64,000 nt of DNA from an uncultured Acetatifactor sp. (GTDB lineage Bacteria > Bacillota > Clostridia > Lachnospirales > Lachnospiraceae). The DNA lies in contig CAJUQT010000013.1 of NCBI GenBank assembly GCA_910588225.1, positions 19,818 through 83,817 of the forward strand, given 5' to 3'. This document shows positions 1 to 7,444 of the stretch, piece by piece. The translations under genes were made by a program, and so were the position numbers. Below the pieces are notes generated by a model, which did no database searches, was not told the DNA's origin, and worked only from the letters and a program-made list of their open reading frames with translations. Each line of letters opens with the position of its first letter. Position 1 is the stretch's first letter.

Positions 1-61
1 GAACGGCATTTGACGTGTTGGAATAGTTGATAATGCGGAATCAATATGAGAGGAAAACATA

Positions 62-925
62 GTGCATTTTGTAGAAGCAAAGGGGATTTTGTCTGCTCAG
101 AACGGAATGAATCTCTACAGGGGCTGTACACATGGCTGCATATATTGTGACAGCAGGAGCAAATGTTATCAGTTTACCCATGATTTTGAAGATATTGAGG
201 TAAAGCAGAATGCGCCTGAACTGCTGGAGAAGGCATTGCGCTCCAAAAGGAAAAAATGTATGATAGGAACGGGAGCCATGTGTGATCCTTACATGCACTG
301 TGAAGAGCAGCTGCTGCTGACCAGAAGGTGTCTTGAAATCATAGACAGGTATGGATTTGGTGTCTCCATCCAGACTAAGTCGGACCGGATTCTGAGAGAT
401 TTGCCGTTGCTGAAAAGCATTAACGAAAAGGCAAAATGTGTAGTGCAGATGACATTGACTACATATGATGAAGAATTGTGTAGAATTCTGGAACCCAATG
501 TATGTACGACCGGAGAGAGGGTAAAGGCTCTGCAGATTTTTCATGAGAACGGTATCCCTGCCGTAGTCTGGCTGACACCGATTCTGCCTTTTATCAATGA
601 TACAAAAGAAAATGTGGAGGGTATTTTAAATTATTGTATTCAGACAGGTGTCTGCGGGATTATCTGCTTCGGGATGGGGATGACTCTGCGGGAAGGGGAC
701 AGAGAATATTTTTATGCCGCGCTGGACAGGCATTTTCCTGGTATGAGAGAACGATATCATAAGAAATATGGGTATGCTTACCAGGTGCCCAGCGACAGAA
801 ACAGGGAATTGATGCAGTTATTTTACCGGAAATGCAGAGAAAACAGCATTATCTGTGAGGTGGATAAATGTTTTGAATATCTGCGGGATCTTCCGGAACG
901 ATATGAACAGCTTTCACTTTTCTGA
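62..925 (+). CDS. Radical SAM protein, spore-photoproduct-lyase-like (Rv2578c type)
   Basis: A 287-residue radical SAM enzyme. The N-terminus carries the 4Fe-4S motif CxxxCxxC (Cys22, Cys26, Cys29, in RGCTHGCIYC), which places it in the SPL-like subfamily of radical SAM proteins related to Rv2578c. The family has the core fold of spore photoproduct lyase, but most members have no known substrate. The start is GTG, preceded by GAGAGG about ten bases upstream. The protein stays in the cytosol: no membrane segment is visible. A promoter for the next gene follows directly, so this gene appears to end its transcription unit. The family call is firm; the reaction is unknown. Confidence 0.85.
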   Translation: MHFVEAKGILSAQNGMNLYRGCTHGCIYCDSRSKCYQFTHDFEDIEVKQNAPELLEKALRSKRKKCMIGTGAMCDPYMHCEEQLLLTRRCLEIIDRYGFGVSIQTKSDRILRDLPLLKSINEKAKCVVQMTLTTYDEELCRILEPNVCTTGERVKALQIFHENGIPAVVWLTPILPFINDTKENVEGILNYCIQTGVCGIICFGMGMTLREGDREYFYAALDRHFPGMRERYHKKYGYAYQVPSDRNRELMQLFYRKCRENSIICEVDKCFEYLRDLPERYEQLSLF

Positions 926-980
926 GGAAAAAGGGAAGAAGACTGTTACAAATATTATGAAGAATGGAAAACTTATATAA

Positions 981-1009
981 TTGAAAAAATGAGAATATCA
1001 TGGTATCAT
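981..1009 (+). promoter_or_regulatory. SigA-type promoter for the mecA-like gene
   Basis: TTGAAA and TATCAT are separated by exactly 17 bp, about 45 bp upstream of the MecA-like start codon. Seen by inspection only. Confidence 0.5.
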
Positions 1010-1055
1010 AGGATATGTCAAAAGTTGACTTGTACACTTTATGGGGATGATAAGA

Positions 1056-1766
1056 ATGAAGATAGAACGAGTAGATGATAAAACAGTAAAGTGCTTTTTG
1101 TCTAATGAAGATCTGGAAGAGTATGATATTGATTATAAAGACTTTATTCTGCGCAGTGATAAGGCCCGGGAGGTAGTGCAGGATATTATCGAGCAGGCCC
1201 GGGAGGAGGTCGGATATAAGCCTCCGCAGTTTGCCTTTGATTTGCAGATTATGCTTTTGCCTGACCAGGGGTTGCTCCTGACTTTTTCGGACAGAGATCC
1301 GGAGGGCAAGGAGAGCGACCAGTTTATTGAATGCCTGAAAGAAATGAAGAGAATTCTTCAGAGAACCCGGGAAAAGCTCAGCATGAATGAAAATTCTGCT
1401 TCTGCGGAGCAGGGGGAAAACGGTGCACAGGGAAGTCCGGAGGAGGGAAAAGAGTCCGGGCAGAAGCAGCAGACAGAGCGTCCGGGATTTGCGGTGTTCG
1501 TTTTCTCGGGAATCGGCAGAATTATGGAATATGCGGCTGTGCTGCCGACAAAGCTGATGGTGGACAGCAGGCTGTATGAGATGGACGGACTTTATTATCT
1601 GTATCTGCTGAAAGGGCGTGCTTCTTATGAACGCTATGGCAGGGCATGTGTTCAGGCTATGGAATTTGGCAGTCTGTACGCTGCAGACGAGTCTCAGGTG
1701 GCGGGACTGGAGGAACACGGCCAGTGTCTGATTGCGGAGAAGGCCCTGAAGAAGCTGAGAGGATGA
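1056..1766 (+). CDS. MecA-like adaptor protein (ClpC adaptor family)
   Basis: A 236-residue protein starting MKIERVDDKTVKCFLS, as typical MecA proteins do. MecA family adaptors deliver substrates to ClpC/ClpP through an N-terminal substrate-binding domain and a C-terminal ClpC-binding domain, joined by a variable linker. Here the linker (about residues 110-140) is rich in Glu, Gly and Gln. The C-terminal part (about 145-235) fits the ClpC-binding domain (FAVFVFSGIGRIMEYAA). The start at 1056 is chosen because GGGGA lies 8 nt upstream and the family begins with MKIER; an in-frame ATG at 1041 is possible. ClpC itself is not in the window. Family confidence is high; the substrate is unknown. Confidence 0.8.
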   Translation: MKIERVDDKTVKCFLSNEDLEEYDIDYKDFILRSDKAREVVQDIIEQAREEVGYKPPQFAFDLQIMLLPDQGLLLTFSDRDPEGKESDQFIECLKEMKRILQRTREKLSMNENSASAEQGENGAQGSPEEGKESGQKQQTERPGFAVFVFSGIGRIMEYAAVLPTKLMVDSRLYEMDGLYYLYLLKGRASYERYGRACVQAMEFGSLYAADESQVAGLEEHGQCLIAEKALKKLRG

Positions 1767-1783
1767 TCTGGCCATATTTGATC

Positions 1784-1813
1784 TTGACAATTTCAGCCGC
1801 CATGCACTATAAT
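1784..1813 (+). promoter_or_regulatory. Consensus SigA promoter of the proS leader
   Basis: Perfect TTGACA (1784-1789) and perfect TATAAT (1808-1813) with an 18-bp spacer, immediately upstream of the T-box leader. Transcription would start near 1820. Confidence 0.85.
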
Positions 1814-1819
1814 CCCATA

Positions 1820-2110
1820 CATACAGACTGTGAAGAGGATTAGTACAGAGTTGGAAGCATCCCAGAGAGAGGACTGGCTTATTCCACACCGCGGACGGCG
1901 GTAGGAATGGCAGCTGAGAGGTCCTTATGCGGAAGCCTGGAACCTGCCTTGGAGTTCTCTGCGAAGCCCAAGCACAAAATCACTGTGTTATCAGGCGCAA
2001 GCAGGGCGTAAGCTGGCGTTAACGGCACAGGAGATGGATGCAATGGCATCAAGTAGGGTGGTACCGCCGGCTTTCCGGTCCCTTTGGGACGGAAGACCGG
2101 CGTTTTGTTG
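1820..2110 (+). promoter_or_regulatory. T-box leader (proline) controlling proS
   Basis: A T-box riboswitch: the nascent RNA binds uncharged tRNA, which stabilises an antiterminator. Visible hallmarks are a GAAGAGGAT...AGTA segment at the base of stem I (AGTA 1842-1845), an AGAGAG bulge (about 1863-1870), a specifier candidate CCT (1943-1945) just after GGAA, and the T-box core AGGGTGGTACCGCC (2055-2068). CCU is a proline codon. The TGGT in the T-box bulge (2059-2062) is complementary to an ACCA tRNA end, as expected for tRNA-Pro. A terminator follows. The downstream gene encodes prolyl-tRNA synthetase, so codon, discriminator and target agree. Confidence 0.93.
2065..2110 (+). terminator. T-box regulated intrinsic terminator
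   Basis: The stem is CGCCGG (2065-2070) with CCGGCG (2097-2102), plus inner pairs TTCC/GGAA and GTCCC/GGGAC around a TTT loop, followed by TTTTGTTG. Its 5' arm overlaps the T-box core, so antiterminator and terminator exclude each other. Confidence 0.9.
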
Positions 2111-2144
2111 TACACAATGCGGAACTGTTACGGAACTAAAAACA

Positions 2145-2170
2145 GCAGCAGTGTGATTCCAAACTGCTGC
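2145..2170 (+). other. Hairpin in the proS 5' UTR upstream of the ribosome site
   Basis: GCAGCAGT (2145-2152) pairs perfectly with ACTGCTGC (2163-2170) around a 10-nt loop, 11 nt before the AGGAGG of proS. No T tract follows, so it is not a terminator. It could tune translation or RNA stability; its role is unknown. Confidence 0.4.
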
Positions 2171-2197
2171 GGAATTAAAATAGGAGGACAAGTGAAA

Positions 2198-3631
2198 ATG
2201 GCAGACAAAAAGATGGTAGAAGAAATCACCTCCATGAAGGTGGACTTTGCTCAATGGTACACGGATGTGGTGAAAAAGGCGGAGCTGATTGACTACACTT
2301 CCGTAAAGGGATGTATGGTAATCAAGCCTGCGGGCTATGCGCTCTGGGAACTGATTCAGAAGCAGCTGGATGAGCGGTTCAAAAATGCGGGGGTGGAAAA
2401 TGTATATCTTCCCATGTTTATTCCCGAGTCTTTGTTGGAGAAGGAGAAGGACCATGTGGAGGGATTTGCACCGGAGGTGGCCTGGGTGACTCACGGCGGG
2501 CTGCAGCCTCTGCAGGAAAGACTCTGTGTACGGCCTACTTCGGAGACGCTTTTCTGCGATTTTTATAAAAACGATATTCATTCCTATAGAGACCTTCCCA
2601 GGGTTTACAATCAGTGGTGTTCCGTGGTACGCTGGGAAAAGGAGACCAGACCTTTCCTGCGTTCCAGAGAATTTCTGTGGCAGGAGGGACACACTGCGCA
2701 TGCCACAGAGGAAGAAGCCCAGGAGCGGACGATTCAGATGTTGAATGTGTATGCAGATTTCTGCGAAGAAGTGCTTGCGATCCCGGTCATCAGAGGGCAG
2801 AAGACGGACAGAGAAAAGTTTGCAGGTGCAGTAGCCACATATACTATCGAAGCACTGATGCATGACGGAAAAGCCCTGCAGTCCGGCACCAGCCATAACT
2901 TCGGAGACGGATTTGCGAAAGCCTTCGGAATTCAGTTTGCAGATAAGGATAACACTCTCAAATACGTGCATCAGACTTCCTGGGGAATGAGTACCCGCAT
3001 TATCGGTGCAATTATCATGGTGCATGGAGATAATGAGGGGCTGGTGCTGCCTCCCAGAGTAGCGCCTGTGCAGGTCTGCATCGTACCCATTCAGCAGAAG
3101 AAAGAAGGAGTGTTGGAGAAAGCATACGAACTTCGGGAGCGGCTTGGCAGGAGCTTCCGTGTGAAAGCAGACGACTCGGATAAGAGCCCCGGCTGGAAAT
3201 TTGCGGAAGCGGAGATGAGGGGATATCCTCTTCGGGTGGAAATCGGCCCCAAAGACATTGAGGCCGGAAGATGTGTGCTTTGTCGCCGGGATACCAGAGA
3301 AAAGCTGGAAGTGCCGCTGGAAGAGCTGGAATCGAAGGCAGGAGAGCTGTTGGAGACCATACAGAGGGAGATGCTGGAAAGGGCCAGAGTGCACCGGGAT
3401 GAGAATACCTGGACCGCGGTGAACATGGATGAATTTGTGAATATTTTCAATGAAAAGAGCGGATTTGTAAAGGCAATGTGGTGCGGCGATGAGGAATGTG
3501 AAGTACAGATTAAGGAGCGTCTGAGTGTGACCAGCCGATGTATGCCCTTTGCCCAGGAACATATCGGAGATAATTGCGTATGCTGTGGCCGTCCTGCAAA
3601 GAAGATGGTGTATTGGGGCCGGGCGTATTGA
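2198..3631 (+). CDS. proS: Prolyl-tRNA synthetase, archaeal/eukaryal type
   Basis: Charges tRNA-Pro with proline in the cytosol. The 477-residue length and the C-terminus ending in Tyr (CCGRPAKKMVYWGRAY) mark the archaeal/eukaryal-type ProRS, which lacks the large editing insertion of the bacterial type. Class II motif 2 is seen in TRPFLRSREFLWQEGHTAH and motif 3 near GLVLPPRVAP, with the SGTSHNFGDGF proline pocket between them. The start at 2198 is chosen for its AGGAGG 10 nt upstream; the open frame reaches back into the T-box terminator, where translation would make no sense. Expression is controlled by the proline T-box leader directly upstream. Confidence 0.97.
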   Translation: MADKKMVEEITSMKVDFAQWYTDVVKKAELIDYTSVKGCMVIKPAGYALWELIQKQLDERFKNAGVENVYLPMFIPESLLEKEKDHVEGFAPEVAWVTHGGLQPLQERLCVRPTSETLFCDFYKNDIHSYRDLPRVYNQWCSVVRWEKETRPFLRSREFLWQEGHTAHATEEEAQERTIQMLNVYADFCEEVLAIPVIRGQKTDREKFAGAVATYTIEALMHDGKALQSGTSHNFGDGFAKAFGIQFADKDNTLKYVHQTSWGMSTRIIGAIIMVHGDNEGLVLPPRVAPVQVCIVPIQQKKEGVLEKAYELRERLGRSFRVKADDSDKSPGWKFAEAEMRGYPLRVEIGPKDIEAGRCVLCRRDTREKLEVPLEELESKAGELLETIQREMLERARVHRDENTWTAVNMDEFVNIFNEKSGFVKAMWCGDEECEVQIKERLSVTSRCMPFAQEHIGDNCVCCGRPAKKMVYWGRAY

Positions 3632-3672
3632 GTCCTGCAGGCTGTATATAGCAACTGGAAAAGGAATATTGT

Positions 3673-4641
3673 ATGAACTATATTGTAATGGATTTGGAAT
3701 GGAATCAGAGCAATACCGGTAAAGAAGAGGAAATTGCTGTTCTTCCCTTTGAAATTATTGAAATCGGCGCTGTAAAACTGAATCATTCCGGGTTCGCATT
3801 GGGTGAGTTCAGTGAGCTGATCAGGCCTGTGGTATATCCTGAGATGCACAAAATTACCAGCAGACTGATTCATTTGCAGACGCAGGAACTGGAAAAAGGG
3901 GAAACATTTACGACGGCGGCGGAGCACTTCCTGGAATGGTGTGGTGACGCGGAATATATGTTCTGCACTTGGGGAAGTGCGGATCTGACAGAACTTCAGC
4001 GCAATATGAAATTTTACCATTTGACGCCGCTGGCCAGAGGGCCGATTGCGTTTCTGGATGTACAGAAGCTGTTCAGCCTGGCCTTTGACGACGGTAAATC
4101 CAGAAAATCTCTGGAACATGCTATCGACTTTCTGGAACTGGAAAAGGATATTCCCTTTCATCGTGCGCTTAGCGATGCCAGCTATACAGCCAGAATCTTT
4201 GCCGGAATTCTGAGGAAGAAACCGGAAGTGCTGGAGAATGTTTCCTATGATGTATTCTGGCCGCCGGCGGACAAAGCGTCGGAAATAAAGACCCGATTTG
4301 ATTCCTATATGAAATATATTTCCAGAGAATTTGACAGCAAGGAAGAAGCTTTGGGGGACAGAGAAGTGGCTTCCAGCAAATGCTATCTGTGCCGCCGGAA
4401 TCTTCGGAAAAAGATTCGCTGGTTTACGCCGAACGGGCGAAACTATTATTGCCTCGCCAGATGCGAAAAGCACGGATATCTGAAAGGAAAAATCAGAATC
4501 CGTAAATCAGACAGCGGAAGGCTGTATATTGTGAAGACAACAAAGCTGATCTCTGATCAGGAGGCTGAAAAAATCAGAGAGCGCAGCGGCCATGCAAAAG
4601 AGCTGAACAAGCAGCGCAGGGCTCAGAAAAAATCCAGATGA
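3673..4641 (+). CDS. DnaQ-fold 3'-5' exonuclease with Cys-rich tail
   Basis: A 322-residue protein. The N-terminal 185 residues form a DEDDh exonuclease domain: Asp7 and Glu9 in MDLEWNQ, a second Asp around SADLTEL, and His and Asp in FHRALSDASYTARIF. It resembles KapD/ERI-1-like exonucleases rather than the DNA polymerase proofreading subunit. The C-terminal part carries a C-x2-C-x19-C-x3-C pattern (from CYLCRRN to CLARCEKHG) followed by a basic tail, suggesting a zinc ribbon that could bind nucleic acid. RBS AAAGGA precedes the ATG. Its last 19 bases overlap the convergent carboxypeptidase gene. Substrate (RNA or DNA) is not known. Confidence 0.8.
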   Translation: MNYIVMDLEWNQSNTGKEEEIAVLPFEIIEIGAVKLNHSGFALGEFSELIRPVVYPEMHKITSRLIHLQTQELEKGETFTTAAEHFLEWCGDAEYMFCTWGSADLTELQRNMKFYHLTPLARGPIAFLDVQKLFSLAFDDGKSRKSLEHAIDFLELEKDIPFHRALSDASYTARIFAGILRKKPEVLENVSYDVFWPPADKASEIKTRFDSYMKYISREFDSKEEALGDREVASSKCYLCRRNLRKKIRWFTPNGRNYYCLARCEKHGYLKGKIRIRKSDSGRLYIVKTTKLISDQEAEKIRERSGHAKELNKQRRAQKKSR

Positions 4642-6107
4642 TCGCGGCTGCGTCTTCTGCTGCGTCTTCTATGCCGGCCTCGTTTCCGCCGCCTTTTGCG
4701 GCGGGAAGGGCCGGATATTGCATAATTTTTCAAAATGATGCGAGTGAGCAGTATAATAAACAGAATAACTGCCAGCGCAGAAACGCCGATGAGAATGACT
4801 GCCATATTAATAAGAATGACAGGTTCTTCCTTTTCGGCTTCCTTCGGCATGATATCAAACACATATCCTTCGTCCTTCCCAACATTGAAATCTACTCTCA
4901 CCCTTCCGATATCCACACCGTGATAAGAATAGGTAATGACAGCGGCCTGATTTTCGTTACCGGACTCATAGGAAATAACAGATTCTGTGTCTTGGAAAGA
5001 AATCGTTTTGGGTAAAATAATGTAGTCATCCCGGTTCAGGGACAAAATTGGCTGCGAACTTCCGAAGATGTCGTTTCCGCTATAAAACAGACCGGTATTG
5101 TCGATATTATATTTGGTTTCGGTCTGGGAGACATTTATTCTCTCAAAATTGGAGAATCCATATTCGAACAGGGCAATGGTGTCTTCATATTGATAAGGCG
5201 ATTCATCATGCATCACCACACAGATCAGTTTCATACCATTTTTCTCCGCACAGGAAACCAGGCAGCTTCTGGCGTCGTCCGTATAGCCGGTTTTACATCC
5301 TACCAGATATTTATAGGCGTACTGGCCACCGGGAATAATCTGCATAAGATTATTCTCCAGCTTTCCCTGAGGGAGCTTATCTGTGGCCGGAAATTCCATA
5401 CGCCTGGTCAATGTGATTTGACACAGCATTTCATTGGCAAAGAAAGCTCTGCCGATCATGGCAAGATCATAGGCGGTAGTATAATGATTTTCATCCGGCA
5501 GCCCGTTAGGATTGACAAAATTGGAGTTCAGACAGCCCAGTTCTGCTGCTCTGGTATTCATCATGCCGGCGAAGACAGCCCAGTCGGTGGTTCCCGATAT
5601 ATGTTCGGCTACGGCATAAGACACTTCATTGGCGGAGCGAATCAGGATGGCGTTGAGACACTGCTCCATGGTGAGTTCCTGCCCCACATCCATGGCGATA
5701 TGGCTGCTGTCCCGGGGGGTATCGAAGACAGCGTCGTGGGAAAAGGTGACAATTTCATCCATCTGGCATTGCTCCGAGGCAATCAGCGTAGTCAGAATTT
5801 TGGTGGTGCTGGCCGGATATTGCTGCTGATGAATATTTTTGGCATAAAGCAGAGTACCCGTTTCCGCGTCAATTACAATGGCGGATTCGGCGCCTACCAC
5901 TGGTCCCACCGGCCAGTTGGGGATTTCGTTGGACTGAATTTCCAGAGTGCGCTGGGTTTCCAGACGCAGCTGTGCTTCGGCGGACGAGGCCTGAACCGTG
6001 AGAGTACCGGCGGACAGACATATGGCGCAGGCAGCTGTTATGGCTGAAAAGGTAAAGAATTTATGGATAACGGTTTTGAACCGGATACATTTTTTGAAAA
6101 GAATCAT
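4623..6107 (-). CDS. D-alanyl-D-alanine carboxypeptidase (PBP5/DacF family)
   Basis: A low-molecular-weight penicillin-binding protein that trims the terminal D-Ala from peptidoglycan stem peptides outside the membrane. An N-terminal signal sequence (about residues 15-40) is followed by the serine peptidase domain with SxxK (ASTTK), SxN (SAN) and KTG (CKTGYTDD). A C-terminal membrane helix (about 440-465) is followed by a very Arg-rich cytoplasmic tail. GAGG lies 8 nt before the ATG at 6107; an upstream in-frame ATG at 6146 lacks a site. The gene ends inside the convergent exonuclease gene. The terminal membrane helix plus basic tail differs from the amphipathic anchor of classic PBP5. Confidence 0.88.
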   Translation of the reverse strand: MILFKKCIRFKTVIHKFFTFSAITAACAICLSAGTLTVQASSAEAQLRLETQRTLEIQSNEIPNWPVGPVVGAESAIVIDAETGTLLYAKNIHQQQYPASTTKILTTLIASEQCQMDEIVTFSHDAVFDTPRDSSHIAMDVGQELTMEQCLNAILIRSANEVSYAVAEHISGTTDWAVFAGMMNTRAAELGCLNSNFVNPNGLPDENHYTTAYDLAMIGRAFFANEMLCQITLTRRMEFPATDKLPQGKLENNLMQIIPGGQYAYKYLVGCKTGYTDDARSCLVSCAEKNGMKLICVVMHDESPYQYEDTIALFEYGFSNFERINVSQTETKYNIDNTGLFYSGNDIFGSSQPILSLNRDDYIILPKTISFQDTESVISYESGNENQAAVITYSYHGVDIGRVRVDFNVGKDEGYVFDIMPKEAEKEEPVILINMAVILIGVSALAVILFIILLTRIILKNYAISGPSRRKRRRKRGRHRRRSRRRSRDHLDFF

Positions 6108-6151
6108 ATTGTAACCTCGCAAATTATGTGGGGGAATCAAATTCATTTGTC

Positions 6152-6283
6152 TTGGATTCTATTATAGAATTTGAATAATAGAATCCTTTCTTGGATTCTA
6201 TTATAGAATTTGGATAATAGAATCCTTTCTTGGATTCTATTATAGAATTTGGATAATAGAATCCTTTCTTGGATTCTATTATA
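6152..6283 (+). repeat. 39-bp tandem repeat array of palindromic units (3.4 copies)
   Basis: Three full units of 39 bp (6152-6190, 6191-6229, 6230-6268) and a 15-bp partial fourth, identical except for one base in unit 1. Each unit holds a perfect 12-bp inverted repeat (GGATTCTATTAT / ATAATAGAATCC) around a 9-nt loop, so the array can form three consecutive hairpins on either strand. It lies in the 329-bp divergent gap between the carboxypeptidase and trmB. No coding role is likely: the open frame across it simply repeats a 13-residue unit. Confidence 0.95.
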
Positions 6284-6330
6284 TACCATTTCCCTTCAAA
6301 ACCAAAGCAGGAATATGATGAATTTTCTGA

Positions 6331-6359
6331 TTGACAAGCATTTGAATTTAAAGTACAGT
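6331..6359 (+). promoter_or_regulatory. Probable trmB promoter
   Basis: TTGACA and TACAGT with a 17-bp spacer, about 75 bp before the trmB start and just past the hairpin repeats. Confidence 0.5.
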
Positions 6360-6436
6360 GAGTAAGGAAACTTGTACAACAGTCCGGACAGAGCATTGAA
6401 CTGTTACAAACTTACAAGATATGGGAGCAGGTATGT

Positions 6437-7087
6437 ATGAGACTGCGTAATATTACAGGTTCGCGGGAGGTGATTGCGGAGAGTCCTTATGTTATTCGGG
6501 AGGAACTGCATGCCGGCTGTGCGGGCAGATGGAAAGAAATTTTCGGCAATGTCAATCCCATTCATATCGAAATCGGAATGGGAAAGGGAAAATTTATACA
6601 TACTATGGCCAGGGAGAATCCCGACATTAATTATGTGGGTATCGAGAAGTACTCCAGCGTACTGCTTCGGGCAATCCAGAAGATGGAAAAGGAAGAGCTC
6701 ACTAATCTGAAATTTCTGCGGATGGATGCGGAAGAGATTACCAGGGTGTTCGGTCCCCGGGAGGTAAGCCGGATTTATCTGAATTTCTCTGATCCATGGC
6801 CGAAGGACAGACATGCCAAGCGCCGGCTGCCTTCGCGGGAATTTCTGGCCAGGTATGATGTGATTCTGGAGAAAAAAGGATGGCTGGAATTTAAGACAGA
6901 CAACAGGGCATTATTTGACTTTGCCGTGGGTGAACTGGAACCGGCCGGCTGGAATGCGGATGTGCTTACCTTTGATCTTCACCATGACGAAGTGCTGATG
7001 CAGGGGAATGTAATGACAGAGTACGAAGAAAAATTCTCAAGTCTGGGAAATCCTATCTGCAAGTATGTCATTAGCAGAGCAAACTAA
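6437..7087 (+). CDS. trmB: tRNA (guanine-N7-)-methyltransferase
   Basis: A 216-residue SAM-dependent enzyme that makes m7G46 in the tRNA variable loop. The SAM site is HIEIGMGKGKF, and the family signature is YLNFSDPWPKDRHAKRRL, with FKTDN nearer the C-terminus. Length matches bacterial TrmB. The start at 6437 is the second of two overlapping ATGs; the first, at 6433, is in a frame that stops after five codons. It heads a group with trxA and a YitT-like gene, 35 nt and 1 nt apart, likely one operon. Confidence 0.96.
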   Translation: MRLRNITGSREVIAESPYVIREELHAGCAGRWKEIFGNVNPIHIEIGMGKGKFIHTMARENPDINYVGIEKYSSVLLRAIQKMEKEELTNLKFLRMDAEEITRVFGPREVSRIYLNFSDPWPKDRHAKRRLPSREFLARYDVILEKKGWLEFKTDNRALFDFAVGELEPAGWNADVLTFDLHHDEVLMQGNVMTEYEEKFSSLGNPICKYVISRAN

Positions 7088-7122
7088 AAAGTAAAGCGGA
7101 ACTATAATCAGGAGGTAAATTT

Positions 7123-7443
7123 ATGGAATACAAATTCACAGAGGACAATTTTGAAGCGGAAGTGCTGCAGGCGGCCACTCCGGTATTGGTGGATTTTTAC
7201 GCGGACTGGTGTAATCCCTGTCGGATGATGGGACCTGTGGTGGAGAAAATCGCAGAGGAGTATGAAGGAAGAGTAAAAGTCGGCAAATGTAATATTGATG
7301 AGAATATGACTGTGGCGGCAAGGTATCGCATTTCCAGCATCCCGGCTTTTGTTGTGTTTAAAAACGGCATCCCGGAGACGACTTATGTGGGAGCTATGTC
7401 TGCGGCGGAATTAAAGGAAAAAGTTGAGCAGGCACTGGGGTGA
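7123..7443 (+). CDS. trxA: Thioredoxin with atypical CNPC active site
   Basis: A 106-residue thioredoxin-fold disulfide reductase. The usual WCGPC motif reads WCNPC (Cys30, Asn31, Pro32, Cys33); the cis-proline segment is SIPAFVVFKNG. The Gly-to-Asn change between the cysteines is expected to alter redox potential or partner choice, an inference from how the dipeptide tunes thioredoxin-fold proteins. AGGAGG stands upstream of the ATG. The YitT-like gene begins one base after the stop codon, so the two are translationally coupled. No thioredoxin reductase is in the window. Confidence 0.92.
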   Translation: MEYKFTEDNFEAEVLQAATPVLVDFYADWCNPCRMMGPVVEKIAEEYEGRVKVGKCNIDENMTVAARYRISSIPAFVVFKNGIPETTYVGAMSAAELKEKVEQALG

Positions 7444-7444
7444 G

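Noticed and set aside
849..1889. 346-codon - strand open frame antisense to the MecA-like gene
   Set aside because: Antisense to a certain gene, no known motifs; reaches into the T-box leader.
1991..3562. Long - strand open frame antisense to proS
   Set aside because: Complement of a certain gene, no recognisable domains, no ribosome site; also crosses the T-box.
6124..6396. Open frame on the - strand across the hairpin repeats, giving a 13-residue repeat protein
   Set aside because: The frame follows from a 39-bp repeat period (divisible by three); no ribosome site, and composition unlike a protein.
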